Origin: Diospyros lotus
Lineage: Eukaryota; Streptophyta; Magnoliopsida; Ericales; Ebenaceae
NCBI RefSeq assembly: GCF_014633365.1
Contig: NC_068342.1
Location: forward strand, 3,706,622 to 3,770,621
Direction of reading: 5' to 3'
DNA: 64,000 nucleotides
Shown: positions 1-11,862 of the stretch, in pieces
Position numbering within the stretch: position 1 is the first letter of the stretch
Layout: every line of letters begins with the position of its first letter
Position numbers and translations under genes: made by a program
The notes under the pieces: generated by a model
Database searches by the model: none
The model's input: only the letters and a program-made list of their open reading frames with translations
Told to the model about the DNA's origin: nothing

Positions 1-1114
1 GGGTTGATGTGGGACAGTAGGAAGATTACAGAAAATTGAAAAGAGAAAAATTGGGGGGGATGGAAAAGTGTATAGGGAGCCCAAGAGAAGAGAGATTCAA
101 TAATTTTATTTGATCAATTAACCAAAAACATATTTCCGTATTGCACTAATAAGCCATAGATGTAGGCTTGATAAAACTCCTAAAACAACTAAAAGTCTTT
201 TAAAACTACTCTTAACTAATAATGGTAACCTAATAACACTTAAAGTTCTATCACACAACCCAGAAGAAGTCCTAATAAAACTAAACTATATTAAATATGT
301 TTTATTCCTCTCATGGGGTACCTCAAGAGGTTTGAGTCTAAAGGACCCTCCTCGTCTCCTTTTTGCTGATGATGGGGCTTTGGAAAGAGTTCTGAAAGTT
401 TTAAGGGCCATTTTGCTTTCTTGCAGAAAATATGACCATGAAGGGAGAGTTGGAGAGCTAGAATTCATGTTGCCTCCAACATCTAGAATTCACTATTTGC
501 TTGTCAAACAACAACAATGTACCAAGTCCTTCTCCCACTGTATGGGTCAGCTACATGAATCCTATCTTTCTATTCACCCTATTTACTTGTCAAAGAAAAA
601 AAAGTTTCAGTCTGCAATCTTTTAGAAACAAAACAGAAAAGAAGTATCTCTTTGGTCTACTTCATTCAAGAAGCACAAACATAGACATAAGATTCAATAA
701 GACACAACAAGACGTGGTCCCAGTCCCACCAATAAGGAAATTTTGAGAACAAGAAGATCAATATGACACAGCAAGACAACAATAAATTTGAACATCAAAG
801 AAAAAACTATGCCATCATTCTAAATAACATTTGCATATGTTAAAATGGTTAAAAAAATAAACCAGACAAAAATCATTTTCAACTTCCAGGTAGTTTTTCA
901 AATTTGTTGTGTGCTTCAAGTGCATTTAAAGAATGGTTTCCATGTGTAGCCAAGTTTCAAAGAGTGTCTGATTATTGAAAATTTCACAAAACAATAGGAC
1001 ACATTTACACATGTTGAAAATGAAGATAAGATAATGTCACTTAGCATAAAAAGATAATGAAGATAATGTTGAAACCAGCTGCATATTTATATTCTAGAAA
1101 TGAGAAAAACACAC
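1..1114. other. Left-edge stretch, probably intron of the mL45-like gene
   Basis: AT-rich sequence downstream, in the gene's orientation, of the donor at 1114. Short open frames near 286-625 exist on both strands but match nothing I recognise and lack splice context. No exon continuing the mL45-like protein is visible. Confidence 0.4.
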
Positions 1115-4100
1115 CTCCTTGTATAAGTGCAGGGCTTCTTTGTAAAATTTCTGTTTCGAATATCCAGATTTCCGTAGTTTAGCAATTGCATAAGCACTTT
1201 TTAGCTGCAAATAACCAAACCAAAGTATGATCAACTTTACAGAGCATAAATTAACCTTTGCCAAGCTGAGTCTTATAGTAAAACTTATATCTCCACTGTA
1301 ATCTATTCAAAGTGGCATCTGCATTAGCTGTTATTTTTCAGTCAAAACAACACGATCTTTGAAAAATAATGGACGACTAAAAAGCTTGTTCGATAATTAT
1401 AGCATGTAATAGCAGCACCTCCAAAATAATATCCTCCTTTGTTCTTCTCCAACCACTTCTTGTGAACCATCTGATACATGACAAGTTAAGTCAGTGCATG
1501 AGGAAAACCTTTGTTTCCATAACATTAAATAGGGAGTAAGATGTGCATGAAATTTATACACAACAAAAAGCTTAAGTGGAAGAAATAAAAGAATGGAAAA
1601 AGTATTTTTATCCAAGAATATCAAACCAATTGCTCTAAATAAAACCAATAACCAATGAAGAATAGATGTTTAACAAGGGAGTTGCATGAGTTTCAGATTA
1701 CGGTAATTCATGGATATTACTGGACATATATCTAATACTTAAAGGAACATCAACATAATTAAAGATAACTTCCCAATGAATTTAGAAGTGCATGATACTT
1801 TGTATTATATACTCCAAAATACGAATGCAGCAAATCTTGAGTTTCATCACATAGCAGTTACATTATCATTCTAGAGGCAAAATATGCAAGGAAAAACATA
1901 AAAGAGTTGCAAAAAGTAATTTATCAGTTTATGGAGAATAAGACTCAGGTCTATCATAGTCACAAGAAAAGATAAGGAAGGCAGGCAATAACTAAAATGG
2001 ACAATAAGATTCTCTTTTTTCTTGCAAATTCTGGTATCGTAAGTGAGACGTTCAAATAATGCATAAATTCATAAAGATAGTTTCCCAAGTAAATAATAAG
2101 ACAAAGACACTTCCATAATATATTCGTATGTATACATGCATATAATATTTCTGTGTCCTTGATGTACTCATGCATAGTTTAGAATGTGATTTATACACAT
2201 TTATATGATGTCCTATCTATAGTACACTTTTTTTCTCCGGCAGTTTTGCTAGTCTATTCAATTTTTAGTTCCACTTTGTTTTTGATTCTTTTAAATTCAT
2301 TAGTTTAATAAGTAGCATCATCCTATAAATGGTGGTGTTTCCATCTAGCTGTAGCATGAGTTTAGTAAACACAACTGCACCAACCTTTCACAAGCATAGC
2401 ACATTAATATTTAAGGTTTTGAAATATAAATCTACAAAATCTAAGCATCTATTGCTCATATTTCATCTCCTTGCATTGGGCATACAGAGATGCCGATGTC
2501 CATTCCAAATATTCCTGTTAACACAGGCTGTTACAACTTTGGCCTTGAAGAGAAAATTAGGATTAGATCCAAACTTTCCTTCTAATCTTCTCATTTTCTT
2601 CTACTCTCCTTTTTGTTTGTTCTTACTTTCCTCTTAGTCATTCTTAGATGACTCAATTTTCCATCACAAAATTTAGATCCATAATTTCTTCCTTTTTTGG
2701 CAAGTTCACTAAACCTTTAGTTTGTATGTGTGCTGCCTCTAAATTTAAGAGGAAGACTGATTGATGTCAAAACCACATTCCTTGGAAAGGAAGAAGCCTA
2801 TGTTACCCTTCCTACATTTTCACCTTCTATTTTGGGTGCTATGTTTAATTTGCAAACCTTCATGTGATTTAATTTAGTAAGTTCCCTTCTGGGCCTGTTA
2901 GTTAGCAACAGCATTAGAACAGTATCAACCAATGAACTGCTCAAAATCTGACTGACCTTCGCCAGAAAGCAATTGGTTCCCGAGGTGCATATGGTTCATA
3001 GATGATGCCAGGACTTGACATGGACACTTTGAAGGACCCCTGCTTGGATGTAAAAATTTAAGTATGTTAGCAGCCTATGCATGGAATGCAAGCAAGCAAA
3101 ACCAAAAAGGCTAATAGAAAAGATGTTTAAATTATTAAGATCTTTACTATCTTTCTAATACAGCCATAACCTATTCAAATGATAGGCAATGCTCACAGAA
3201 ATTGTCAAGCTGCTTAAGTCATCTCCAAGGACAATATGCACCCATTCTTGCTTATTCCCCAAGCTGTAATACTCCTCTAAATTGGTGAAGCATCCATGTA
3301 GAACACTTGACACTTCTAATAAGATATAGATATGCGCCAATTGCATTTAGTTGGATATGAGTTCAATAAACATGTTCAAAGAAAAAGTTGTAATGGGATA
3401 AACGCACTCAATCAATGAATATGCAGTTTTTGCACAGACAAAACTGTAAATCCTCACAACTGTGGATGACTAGTCAATCACACTAAGATGGCCATTTTAA
3501 CAAGCCGCGGCACACAATCTATATCTACCAAGATTTTTTTTTTTTTTTTGGGTGGGGGGGGGGGGGGGGGGGGCGCGCTATTTATAGGCAACTGCCCAAG
3601 TAGGATTGGCCTCTCTACCTCCATCCCTATCTCTATTTCAAAATCAAATTGCTGAAAGAATTCTTCTCTACCAGACTGGGTTTGCTAGAAGAGATCACTC
3701 TCATATGTATCTGGTTTGAATTTGAGAAGTTATCTAACAGATTAAATCAGTGGTTATTTCAAGAATTGTTGATTCAATTAGAAATTTTATCTTGGCTAGC
3801 TAATGTGGCATATGCAGTAGTATTTTCGTAAATAATTTGGCTGAGTAGTATTGTCAATTTTTGGTACAAATACACAACAACCAAGCCTTTTTATCCCACC
3901 ATAGGGCTGGCTATATGAATTCTTGATTTCCATTCATTTTTATCTATTGTCTCATCTTCTATAAGGCCCATATATTTAATATCAAACCTAAGTGCCTCCC
4001 ACCAAGTCTTTTTTGGTTTTCCTACTCTTTTGTTAACTACTTGTTCCATTCCATCAACTCTCCTCCTAGGGCCTTTATTGGTTGTCTTTTCAAAATGACC

Positions 4101-6934
4101 AAACCATATTTAATTGTGTCTCCTACATCTTATCTACAATAGGAGCCACTCCAACTTTATTATGAATAACCACATTTTTAATTTTGTCTTTTCTTTATAT
4201 CCACACCCACACATCCATCTTAACATCCTCATCTTGGTTATGTTATATTTTGCGCATGTTGGTACTTTATTGCCCAACATTTTGAATCATATAACAAAAC
4301 TGGTCTTATTACTATCTTATAAAATTTTAATCATACTATCACATAAAACGCCAAACGCATTTTTCCATTTTAACCATCCCGCCATAATTCTATTAGTAAC
4401 ATCCTCATTAATCTCCCCAAATGCACTTTTTCCATTTGTACTTTAGGAAGATTGATCCAAGATTTCTAAATTGGTCTTTTCTTATCATCCACACTTATAT
4501 TTTTACTAAACCTACATTTCATATATTCAGTTTTCACTCTACTTAATTTAAAAGTACAAATAACATTATTTAAGAAAAACTATTTTTACTTATCGTTGTA
4601 CTTACCAAGAGTTAAAATTCTAAATAACAAATACCTGCAACCATATTCATATCTCATTCTCATGTATGATACTGTGTATCGATGTACATGTCTCAGAATT
4701 TGAACTACATGTAGACTCTGCCATAGCATAAAAAGTATACTCTCTTCAGGCTAACAGAATGTACCTTTAATCCAATCCAATCCACATACACACAACAGAT
4801 AATATAATAAAGGTTGTAGGAATTTGATGTGCTTTCACAAAATTTCAAGGTGATAAGTAGGAATACTTCTGCTTGCACAAGATAGCACTTAATCTATTCT
4901 CTGGTGTCTATTTTCGTTACTATTAAGAGATCTTCAAGCCCAAGCATGACCGTAGACTCAAAAATACTGGACATATGTGAAATTAACACTTCCATTGTAA
5001 TTCCAGTGGGATATTTTGACTTACCAAAAGATTCACCATGTGTATAACATGCGTGCGTGCATTGTATCCATGTACAAAAGTTTTGCATGTATGCATCAGT
5101 GTAATTTCGCCTAACACAGGACAACTACCCAGTTTACCCAATAACAAACTTAACAAAGTGAGCTCTAAAAGAATTATCGCACCATCTGACGAGCTTGAGG
5201 ATGGGGTTTTGCATGTGATGATAACAATCTCATGTCACCCATGGAGACATTTAACTCAGAGGCCTACAAAAGGATCAAAAAAAAAAGTCACTTGATAATG
5301 GTAAAAATAACAGTTTATAGAAGGAACAAAGTAAAACCAAAATGATTAACTTTTCAGGTAATAAAGAAAAAAGGGAACTATTGCAAACAAAGAATTATAA
5401 ACTATTTATAATATTTCTTTTCTTTTAGTCTTCTTGAGGCACATATGCTACTTATGTCTGCTGAAGTGCAGTTAGTTAACAAGATGAAGTAAGACCAACA
5501 TACAGGCAATCTGTTGTACCAGCAAGTATATTTGATAAAAGAGATATAACAGATGCATTGACATATATTTAGAAAGTTACCGTCATATATCGAAGTTCTG
5601 TATTTCTTGGTGTCCAAGGAAGACCATGGCTGCACTTGCAAGACCAAAAAGAAATGCTTCGGTACTTAATTTCAGGACCTAATCAGACAGGAAACCAATG
5701 AATAAGATCTCACTTGTTTTCCTAAATATATACAAGAATGATAGCAATCAAGTTTAAGAAGAACAAGTTATCCCCGTACTCTTTTGATTCCAGGGAAAAG
5801 CAATGTGACCCTCACATAAGAAAAAAGAAGCTCTCCAGTAATTCAGATCTGATCACAAATAAAATAACGTGACCAATAAGAGACTTGTGGTGCATCACAA
5901 CTGGTACTTATGAGCATTGGAATTTAAAAAATCTGATTCAAAAAATTCATAGAATAATTTGAACAATGGATTTAGTAGATTTAAATAGAACTGCCAGTGA
6001 CTATGGACAAAGTACTTTTAAGGTGCCATTTGCTGATTTAACTTACAAACTCCACAATCCCAAAACTTCCACATATAACAGTTACACAACCATGCGTCAT
6101 GGTCCAAACTTCATAATTCTCACTCATCTAAGTGGCATTATCAAATCCACTTAACCGATTAGTGAAATGAAGTCCCTTACTGTGAGAAACCCATAAACAT
6201 GACATAGGATACAATGGCCTTACAGAGGATATAGCCATAGAAAGAGATGGATGGAGGGCTAGAATTCGAGTAGCCAACCCCACCTCGTGAAATTAAGGCT
6301 TCTTCTTGTTATTGCTATTGTTGTTGCTCAACCAATTAAACTCACGTGAAAAGATGAAATCTCTTCATGAAGATAACTTAATTACCCTACTCATAATTCC
6401 AATTAGAGAGCCATATAACCTCTATATTTGTGTGGCCCTTAACATGAACAAAAAAGTATGCAAAAATGTACAGATACATGACTGGGTATGCATTCAAATC
6501 TTTCATTTTGTGTAGGCGCGCGCGCGCACATATGCTTATGTATATATTTCTGCGGCAACTTTACCGTTGACAATAATATTTGAATAGCTTCTTGAGCTTC
6601 CGATCCTGAAAAGTCAAGTAACAGGAGCTTCAACGACTACACAAACAACAAGATTCGAGATCGCAGAAGGAAGCCTAAGCATTGAATTTGGCGGCTGAGA
6701 AAATACACGAAAGAAGGCAAACGGAAATGCAAACAACCATGTTATGTACAAATACGGTCTTCTATTAAAACGAACACCACGCTACACAGCATCGGATTCC
6801 TTTTTCTTCTCTTTTGCTCGATTTTCCCAGCAAACAAACAGAAAGCCAAGAGGATGAACTTACAGGGGAGAAGATTCTCGGCCCAGAAGAGCCCGATGGA
6901 GACAGCGAATTGTCTGTAATCGTCGGAAAGCCAT
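1115..6934 (-). CDS. TIM44-related / mitochondrial ribosomal protein mL45-like, 5' part of gene (C-terminal exons off left edge)
   Basis: Five exons on the minus strand join in frame: 6864-6934, 5581-5629, 2957-3039, 1419-1470 and 1115-1204 (115 codons). All introns have GT and AG ends. The start ATG (6932-6934) opens [19 protein letters not shown], an Arg-rich, acid-free leader typical of a mitochondrial presequence. Exon 3 gives [19 protein letters not shown], exon 4 [17 protein letters not shown], and exon 5 an alpha-helical stretch with [20 protein letters not shown]. From memory this order matches plant Tim44-related / mL45 proteins, which act at the mitochondrial inner membrane or on the large mitoribosomal subunit. 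I find no continuation in 1-1114, so the Tim44-like C-terminal domain should lie beyond the window. The exon 2 acceptor is uncertain: an alternative AG at 5657 would add nine codons in the same frame. The family call is by motif recall, not alignment. Confidence 0.72.
3533..3576. repeat. Poly-T followed by poly-G low-complexity tract
   Basis: A run of T passes directly into a run of about twenty G broken by one T. It lies in the intron between exons 2 and 3 of the mL45-like gene. Such tracts are prone to length error in sequencing, so the exact size should not be trusted. Confidence 0.8.
3868..4640 (-). mobile_element. RTE-clade LINE, 3' fragment (decayed)
   Basis: Read on the minus strand, 3893-4085 encodes the C-terminal signature of plant RTE-type reverse transcriptases. 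It includes [28 protein letters not shown], then [12 protein letters not shown] and a stop, followed by the AAAGGCTTGGTTGTTGT tail. Further upstream (4090-4450) degenerate segments resembling the RTE C-terminal region (MRMLRWMCG) appear in shifted frames with stops. The piece lies in a large intron of the mL45-like gene, antisense-compatible with splicing. No 5' part (endonuclease or RT core) is present, which fits the usual 5' truncation of LINEs. Confidence 0.75.
6230..6330 (+). mobile_element. RTE-type LINE 3' tail fragment
   Basis: The segment resembles the last ~60 bp of plant RTE LINEs: a GATGGATGGAGGGCTAGAATTC-like stretch, then AGCCAACCCCACCTC, then a TAAGGCTTCTTCTTGTT(A/G)TTG tail. 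Orientation is opposite to the fragment near 3.9 kb. It lies in intron 1 of the mL45-like gene. Confidence 0.55.
6513..6529. repeat. (CG)n dinucleotide tract
   Basis: A short GC/CG alternating tract (gcgcgcgcgcgc core) lies in otherwise AT-rich intronic DNA. It is notable only because CpG runs are rare in plant introns. Confidence 0.7.
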
Positions 6935-8747
6935 GTTTGATGGAAGGCAGCCACCTCCAAGATTGGGGTTAAGGTTTACAAAGGGGTTTAAGAAGCAATT
7001 ATAAAGTACATCGCTACTATTTCAAGGTCGCTGCGACGCCTTCGGATGATTGCCACGTCGTAAGAAATGAAAGGCAAATTTACTGAAAAAATCTTAGACT
7101 TCATGTAATCTTATAATTTTAGTCCAATTTAATTTTTTTACAAATAACTGCTACTTCCATGCAGCCAAAAAAAATAAGTTGTAAAGTTCCAATTATATTC
7201 TGTCATTAAATATTATTTTCAGTTATAACAAATATTTTTTTAATTTTTCAACTTCAGTTTTATAATTAAATATTTTTTTATATTTTATGTTTTAAAAATA
7301 TGATATAATTTATTTTTAAGAAATTTATAAAATAATTTTTTCTATGCTTTTCAATTCATAGTATAAACTTTAAAAATGAAAAAAAAAGTTATTTAATAAA
7401 AAATTAAAATTAAAATTATTTTTTCTAATTCAAGATTCAATCATTTAATAAAAAATTAAAATTAAAAAATAATTTCCATAACTACATGCCCTTTTTCATT
7501 TTACTTTTTTTTGGTCCATTTTCTCAATCCATAATTTTATTTTTATTTTGTATTCATAGATGATGAAAACTTGTTTATAGTTTTTATCTTCCTGTGTTTT
7601 TTCTTATTGGTTAGGGGTATTTTGGTAATTTTAAATTTGTTGAGACATATTTTAGTGTAAGTTAATTTTGAGGTATCTCTTTATCAGGTCGTGTATTTTA
7701 TTATGATTCTTAAATATTAATAACTTTTAAGAAGAGTTATTTGCAAAATAGAAGTTGGGGAAGACTTGAAAAGATGGAAGTTGGTTTTTTTATAAGCTCG
7801 AGGTTTAGTATAAATAAAGGGTCTCTCAGCCACTTTGAGAGATTTTTTAGCATTTTGAAGACAAAAGCAAGTTTCAACTCCAAAACATCTAAGATTTTGA
7901 AGATTTGGATTTTGAGGAATCGACCCTGTAGCATCTACGAATTCCTCAATCGTTGTCATAGGCGCGAGAGTCTAACAAGAAGTTGTTGCTATTCAATTGT
8001 TTTAGAATTAAAAAAATGTGATACCAGTTATTTAGATATATTATTTGTTGTTCATTATTTCAACATGACATTCTTATTGTATTTGTGCTATTTTTGTTAT
8101 CCCTATTTGCATCATTAGAGTATAAGATATTCGTATCATCCTTATTTTGCCCATGAAGCCATGGTTTCACAAGAAAACTAGCTTAAGGTTCAAACAAAAA
8201 AAAGTTAGCTTGATGTTCCATGAGTTAATTTAGAGAGGAATTACAAGATTTCATAACTTAAAGCAAGATGGGTGTACTCGTTGACATGCTGTCATATCCC
8301 CAATTTATTGACACATTAGATAATATAAATGATATTTTATGTTCATTAATTAAGAGTTAACTTGAATAAATATTATTGAAATCACATAGAAAAATTTAAA
8401 TTCTCAAATAAAGAGTTAACTTTATATTTTAATTGTTGCACGGTCAAGTTTTGTTCTGCATGTATACAATTACTTAAATGTTGAATTAGCGTTGAGATAA
8501 TTTAATTTTTTTTGTATTATCTACTATAATATTACATTAAAATATTAATCATTATCTTATTTAAAAACTTAAAGTATTAATGATTTTTCTATAAACCTAA
8601 TTAATCCAATGAATTTGTATAAAAGTTAAATAAAACTTAGGCATTTAGGCTATATAGATTAGATACAATCCATTCCAAAAAAACAAGTTTGAGACTTTAG
8701 TATATCCACAAATAATAATAATAAATAAATAAACGGATTCATTTGGA
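6935..8747. other. Upstream region of the mL45-like gene; no gene recognised
   Basis: About 1.8 kb of AT-rich sequence, very T-rich from 7080 to 7700. A weak open frame at 7741-8118 includes a TATA-like TATAAATAAAG near 7810 and resembles part of a decayed LTR more than a gene, but I cannot define ends. The basal promoter of the minus-strand gene should be just right of 6934. No clear TATA box can be assigned. Confidence 0.4.
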
Positions 8748-9881
8748 TGGGGGAGAGCATTCGGTTATAACCGATCGAATCGTCAATTTTTTTACCAACC
8801 GAACCGAATTGATCATAGCCCAGTAACCGAGCCGAACCGAACCAATAGGATATACTAACAAAAAAATCGAAACCGAAATAACCAGTATAACTGAACTTCA
8901 CTAAAACTTATCGAATTGGTGAGCATGATTGGAGGGAGAAAGATGCAGCTGGGGCGGTGTTGGCCTCTGCATATGAAGGAAACGAACGCTGGAGACAGAG
9001 ACGAATGGCCAGCCCTTATTTGATTCGACCCTTCGCTCGGCCAGAGGCTCAAATGGCCATTCATCTTTGACTGTCATACGGCCATGAGATAAAGAGATAG
9101 AGAGACTGTCGTGAGGTGACGTTCGTGAGATCGCGATAGGAGAAGGGGTGCGAAGGTGAGGCATAAGGCAGTGAGATCGAGATCAAGAGAGAGAGAAATG
9201 GGGGGTTTGACTGGCGCGCGCAAGAGAGAGAGGGGGGACATCCGACGTCGTGAGAAAGATTGAGAGGTTTGGGGTGAGGGAGAGAGAAGTTTGGGAGGGT
9301 TAGGGGTGGGGGGAACCAGAGACTCTCTGAGAGTCACATGAGGAAATCGTGGGCAGGGAGAGAGAAGTTTGGGTGGGAAACTGTGGGTAGGTAAGGTCAC
9401 ATGGGTGGGAAATCGTGTCAGGGAGAGAGATGTTTGTGTGTGTGGCTTGTGAGGGGAAACCGTGGGCAATAAAATCAAGGGAGAAAATTGTGGGCAGTAA
9501 AATCATGGATAGTAAGGGTGCGTTTGATTGGAGAATGGAAAATGGGGTGGAATTTTAATTCTTACCCCACTCCTAGGAATTTCAATTTCTTGATTTCAAG
9601 AAAAATCTCTACTTTTTGAATTAAAATGGAATTCAAATTTCATGGAAAAAAAAAATTGTTTGATAGAATTTCTTGAAATTTGGATGGAAAATGAATTTCA
9701 TCCTCATTTTCCATGCCTATCAAACGCACCATAAGTGAAGGATAAATTTGATTATTTTAGTTAATCAAAATATTTGAAAATTTTTATAAATACAATTGAA
9801 CCAATTTTTAGCTATTTAATTAATTAAACCGAATCGATTGATTCGGTCAGTTCACTTGAACCGAACAAATGCACATCCCTG
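8748..9881. mobile_element. hAT-like non-autonomous DNA transposon, 1134 bp, 8-bp target duplication
   Basis: The element is bounded by the direct repeat CATTTGGA (8740-8747 and 9882-9889), an 8-bp duplication of hAT type. The left end TGGGGGAGAGCATT and the inverted right end CAGGGATGTGCATT form imperfect terminal inverted repeats. Both ends are followed by CGGTTCGGTT-like subterminal motifs (8765-8860 and 9825-9866). The middle contains purine-rich simple sequence (9080-9430) and a nested MITE. There is no transposase reading frame, so it would depend on a partner elsewhere. Confidence 0.72.
9516..9731. mobile_element. Tourist-like (PIF/Harbinger) MITE, 216 bp
   Basis: Terminal inverted repeats GGGTGCGTTTGAT (left) and TGGTGCGTTTGAT (right end, inverted) differ only at the first base. 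They are flanked by TAA on both sides (9513-9515 and 9732-9734), the 3-bp duplication of Harbinger elements. The interior is also self-complementary (ATTCTCATTTTCC-like arms around AATTTCAAGAAA). The element is inserted inside the hAT-like element 8748-9881, so it is younger than that element. Confidence 0.82.
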
Positions 9882-11202
9882 CATTTGGAGAGTGCAAGGA
9901 GAGGAACAGCCCTAAGGCAGCCCATGGGCTGGGCTGAGGCCCAATTCAAGCCCGACAAGCTAGAGCAGGATCGCAGGCATCCAGCTCCTCAAGACAAGCC
10001 GCAGACAATTTCATTCAAGGCGGCGAATACTTCTTCTTCGACAGTTCTCGAACCAAACCGTCAGATCCGAACCCCATAAACACAAACAGTATTCGCAGAT
10101 GATGTACGAAGACAGAAGGAAAAGGAAAAGGCGGCATTGAATTAAATGAATACGAATGGCTTCAACATGATAGGGCAACAACCGGCAGCGGCAGTGGCTA
10201 TCCTCCATTATCAGTAATTGAGACATGAAAATACATACCTAAAAAGGACAACGGCTGCAATCGCGTCAATTATTAGCTCTGTCCTTTCATTTCCGATCGT
10301 TGGGACCGACGATCTGTAACTTTTTCCCTCCCTCTTATCCTTAATCCATTCTACTCAGTTGTGAGGAGACAACGCATCGGCTTGACTCCTCTTTCAGAGC
10401 AAGGGTACAAATGAAGGGGGCGGGAGCACCTCGAGACTTCTCTTTTTTAACTTCATTTGTTTATTTAAGTTTAAATTTTAAACTTAATTTATAAATTAGT
10501 CGAGTTTAAGCTTTAAAGCATTGGATTTGTTTCAATTTATAAATAAGTCAGCTTTAAAGTGTTGGATTTATTTCTTTAAGAATGTTCAATTGGTTTAGAT
10601 TTGATTAAATTAAAATTAAATTTGACAGAACTAGATGAAATTATATAAGAGAGGAACTTAACTAAACCAAATTTGTTTAGTTAAGTCCTACTAATATCGT
10701 GAAGTCAAATAACGAGGGACGCTCGTAATAGTGTGTTAATGAAAAAAAATGACATAATTTGAGAATTGAAAGCTTAAACGTGGATGACAGGAGAAGCGTC
10801 CACCGCAGGCGCACCGACGGCCGGGTCACGAAGTGGCCCTCTGAAAGCTACTTAGGATTTAATCCCTTCTGATGGCGTTGTTTTTGTAATCTGTAGATAG
10901 GTTTAAGACGGACCAGCAAAGCAAAGCAAAGCCAATCCTTTAAGCTTTGCGTGCTGTTCAAGACGCCCCCCACGACGAATGAACATTGCCATCACTTCAC
11001 AATTCCTCTTTCGCTCTTTAATTAAAGGGCACACCACACCTCCACGTCGTTGATGACTTGGGGAAATCAATACCCTTTCAACCGTTCCTTCCAATTCTCG
11101 TGGCACAAATCATTCCTCAAGTTTTGCCCACAAAAAATATATTTTTCCTAATAGCACCTTATTTCCTTTTTGTCTTGAATAATTTAATTTAAAAAAATGT
11201 TG

Positions 11203-11452
11203 TAGGTACCTTATAGATTACACCACGAGTTATATAATGTAATTAAAATATTCAAAATACCCTTTATCTAATATGATAAAGTGAGATGGTAAGACGATGT
11301 GAAGTTATGAGACGCATGATTAAAATACTACTCACCCAAGACGGTGAGACAACAAAAGACACTGAGACGTGGTAAGGCAAGATAATGAGACGTAAGGGAT
11401 ATTTTTGTCATTTACAATGTATTATATAGCTCATGATATAGCCAGTACTTAT
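11203..11452. repeat. Possible MITE: imperfect long terminal inverted repeats
   Basis: The left arm, with GAGTTATATAATGTAA, and the right arm, with TTACAATGTATTATATAGCTC, are imperfect reverse complements. A GGTACC / AGTACT outer match brings the spacing to about 250 bp. No convincing target duplication was found, so the family is unassigned. Confidence 0.4.
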
Positions 11453-11696
11453 AGTATGGTCCTTTAGTCTTTCATTCTAAGACAAATATAACAGTATTTA
11501 AGTAAATATTATATTCACAAATAAATTTGATAAATAACTTTTATAAATTAATGTAATATATACGAATTCATAATAATTTATTTAAAATTAATAATAAATT
11601 TACTCACTATTATAAACTATTGCTAATTTTAAGTGTAACTGCTTTAAATTGGTGTGTGATATGTTTATCAAATTTATTTATGAGTATAGTAATTTT

Positions 11697-11862
11697 TTAT
11701 ATCTTAACAAAAAATATTACTTGAATATTCAATTATTTGAGATAACATTCTTACATTAATATATTATATTGAATGCTATATCAATATAAAAATATATAAC
11801 ATATCCACGTGTCAAACTTAAATAGTTAAGTAATATTTTTTGATATTTTAATTCACTTTGAT
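11697..11862. repeat. AT-rich inverted repeat, possible MITE remnant
   Basis: The core AACAAAAAATATTACTT near 11705 is mirrored by AAGTAATATTTTTTGAT near 11830. The arms are interrupted and no target duplication is evident. In sequence this rich in A and T some chance pairing is expected. Confidence 0.35.

Noticed and set aside
4894..5295. Short frames on both strands around 5 kb
   Set aside because: No splice-compatible continuity with the mL45-like gene and no motif.
7741..8118. 125-codon plus-strand frame
   Set aside because: No recognisable motif; composition and TATA-like context fit non-coding or decayed LTR sequence.
9074..9506. Pro/Ser/Thr-rich minus-strand open frames of up to 134 codons
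   Set aside because: They arise from the GA/GGGA simple sequence inside the hAT-like element; no start context or homology.
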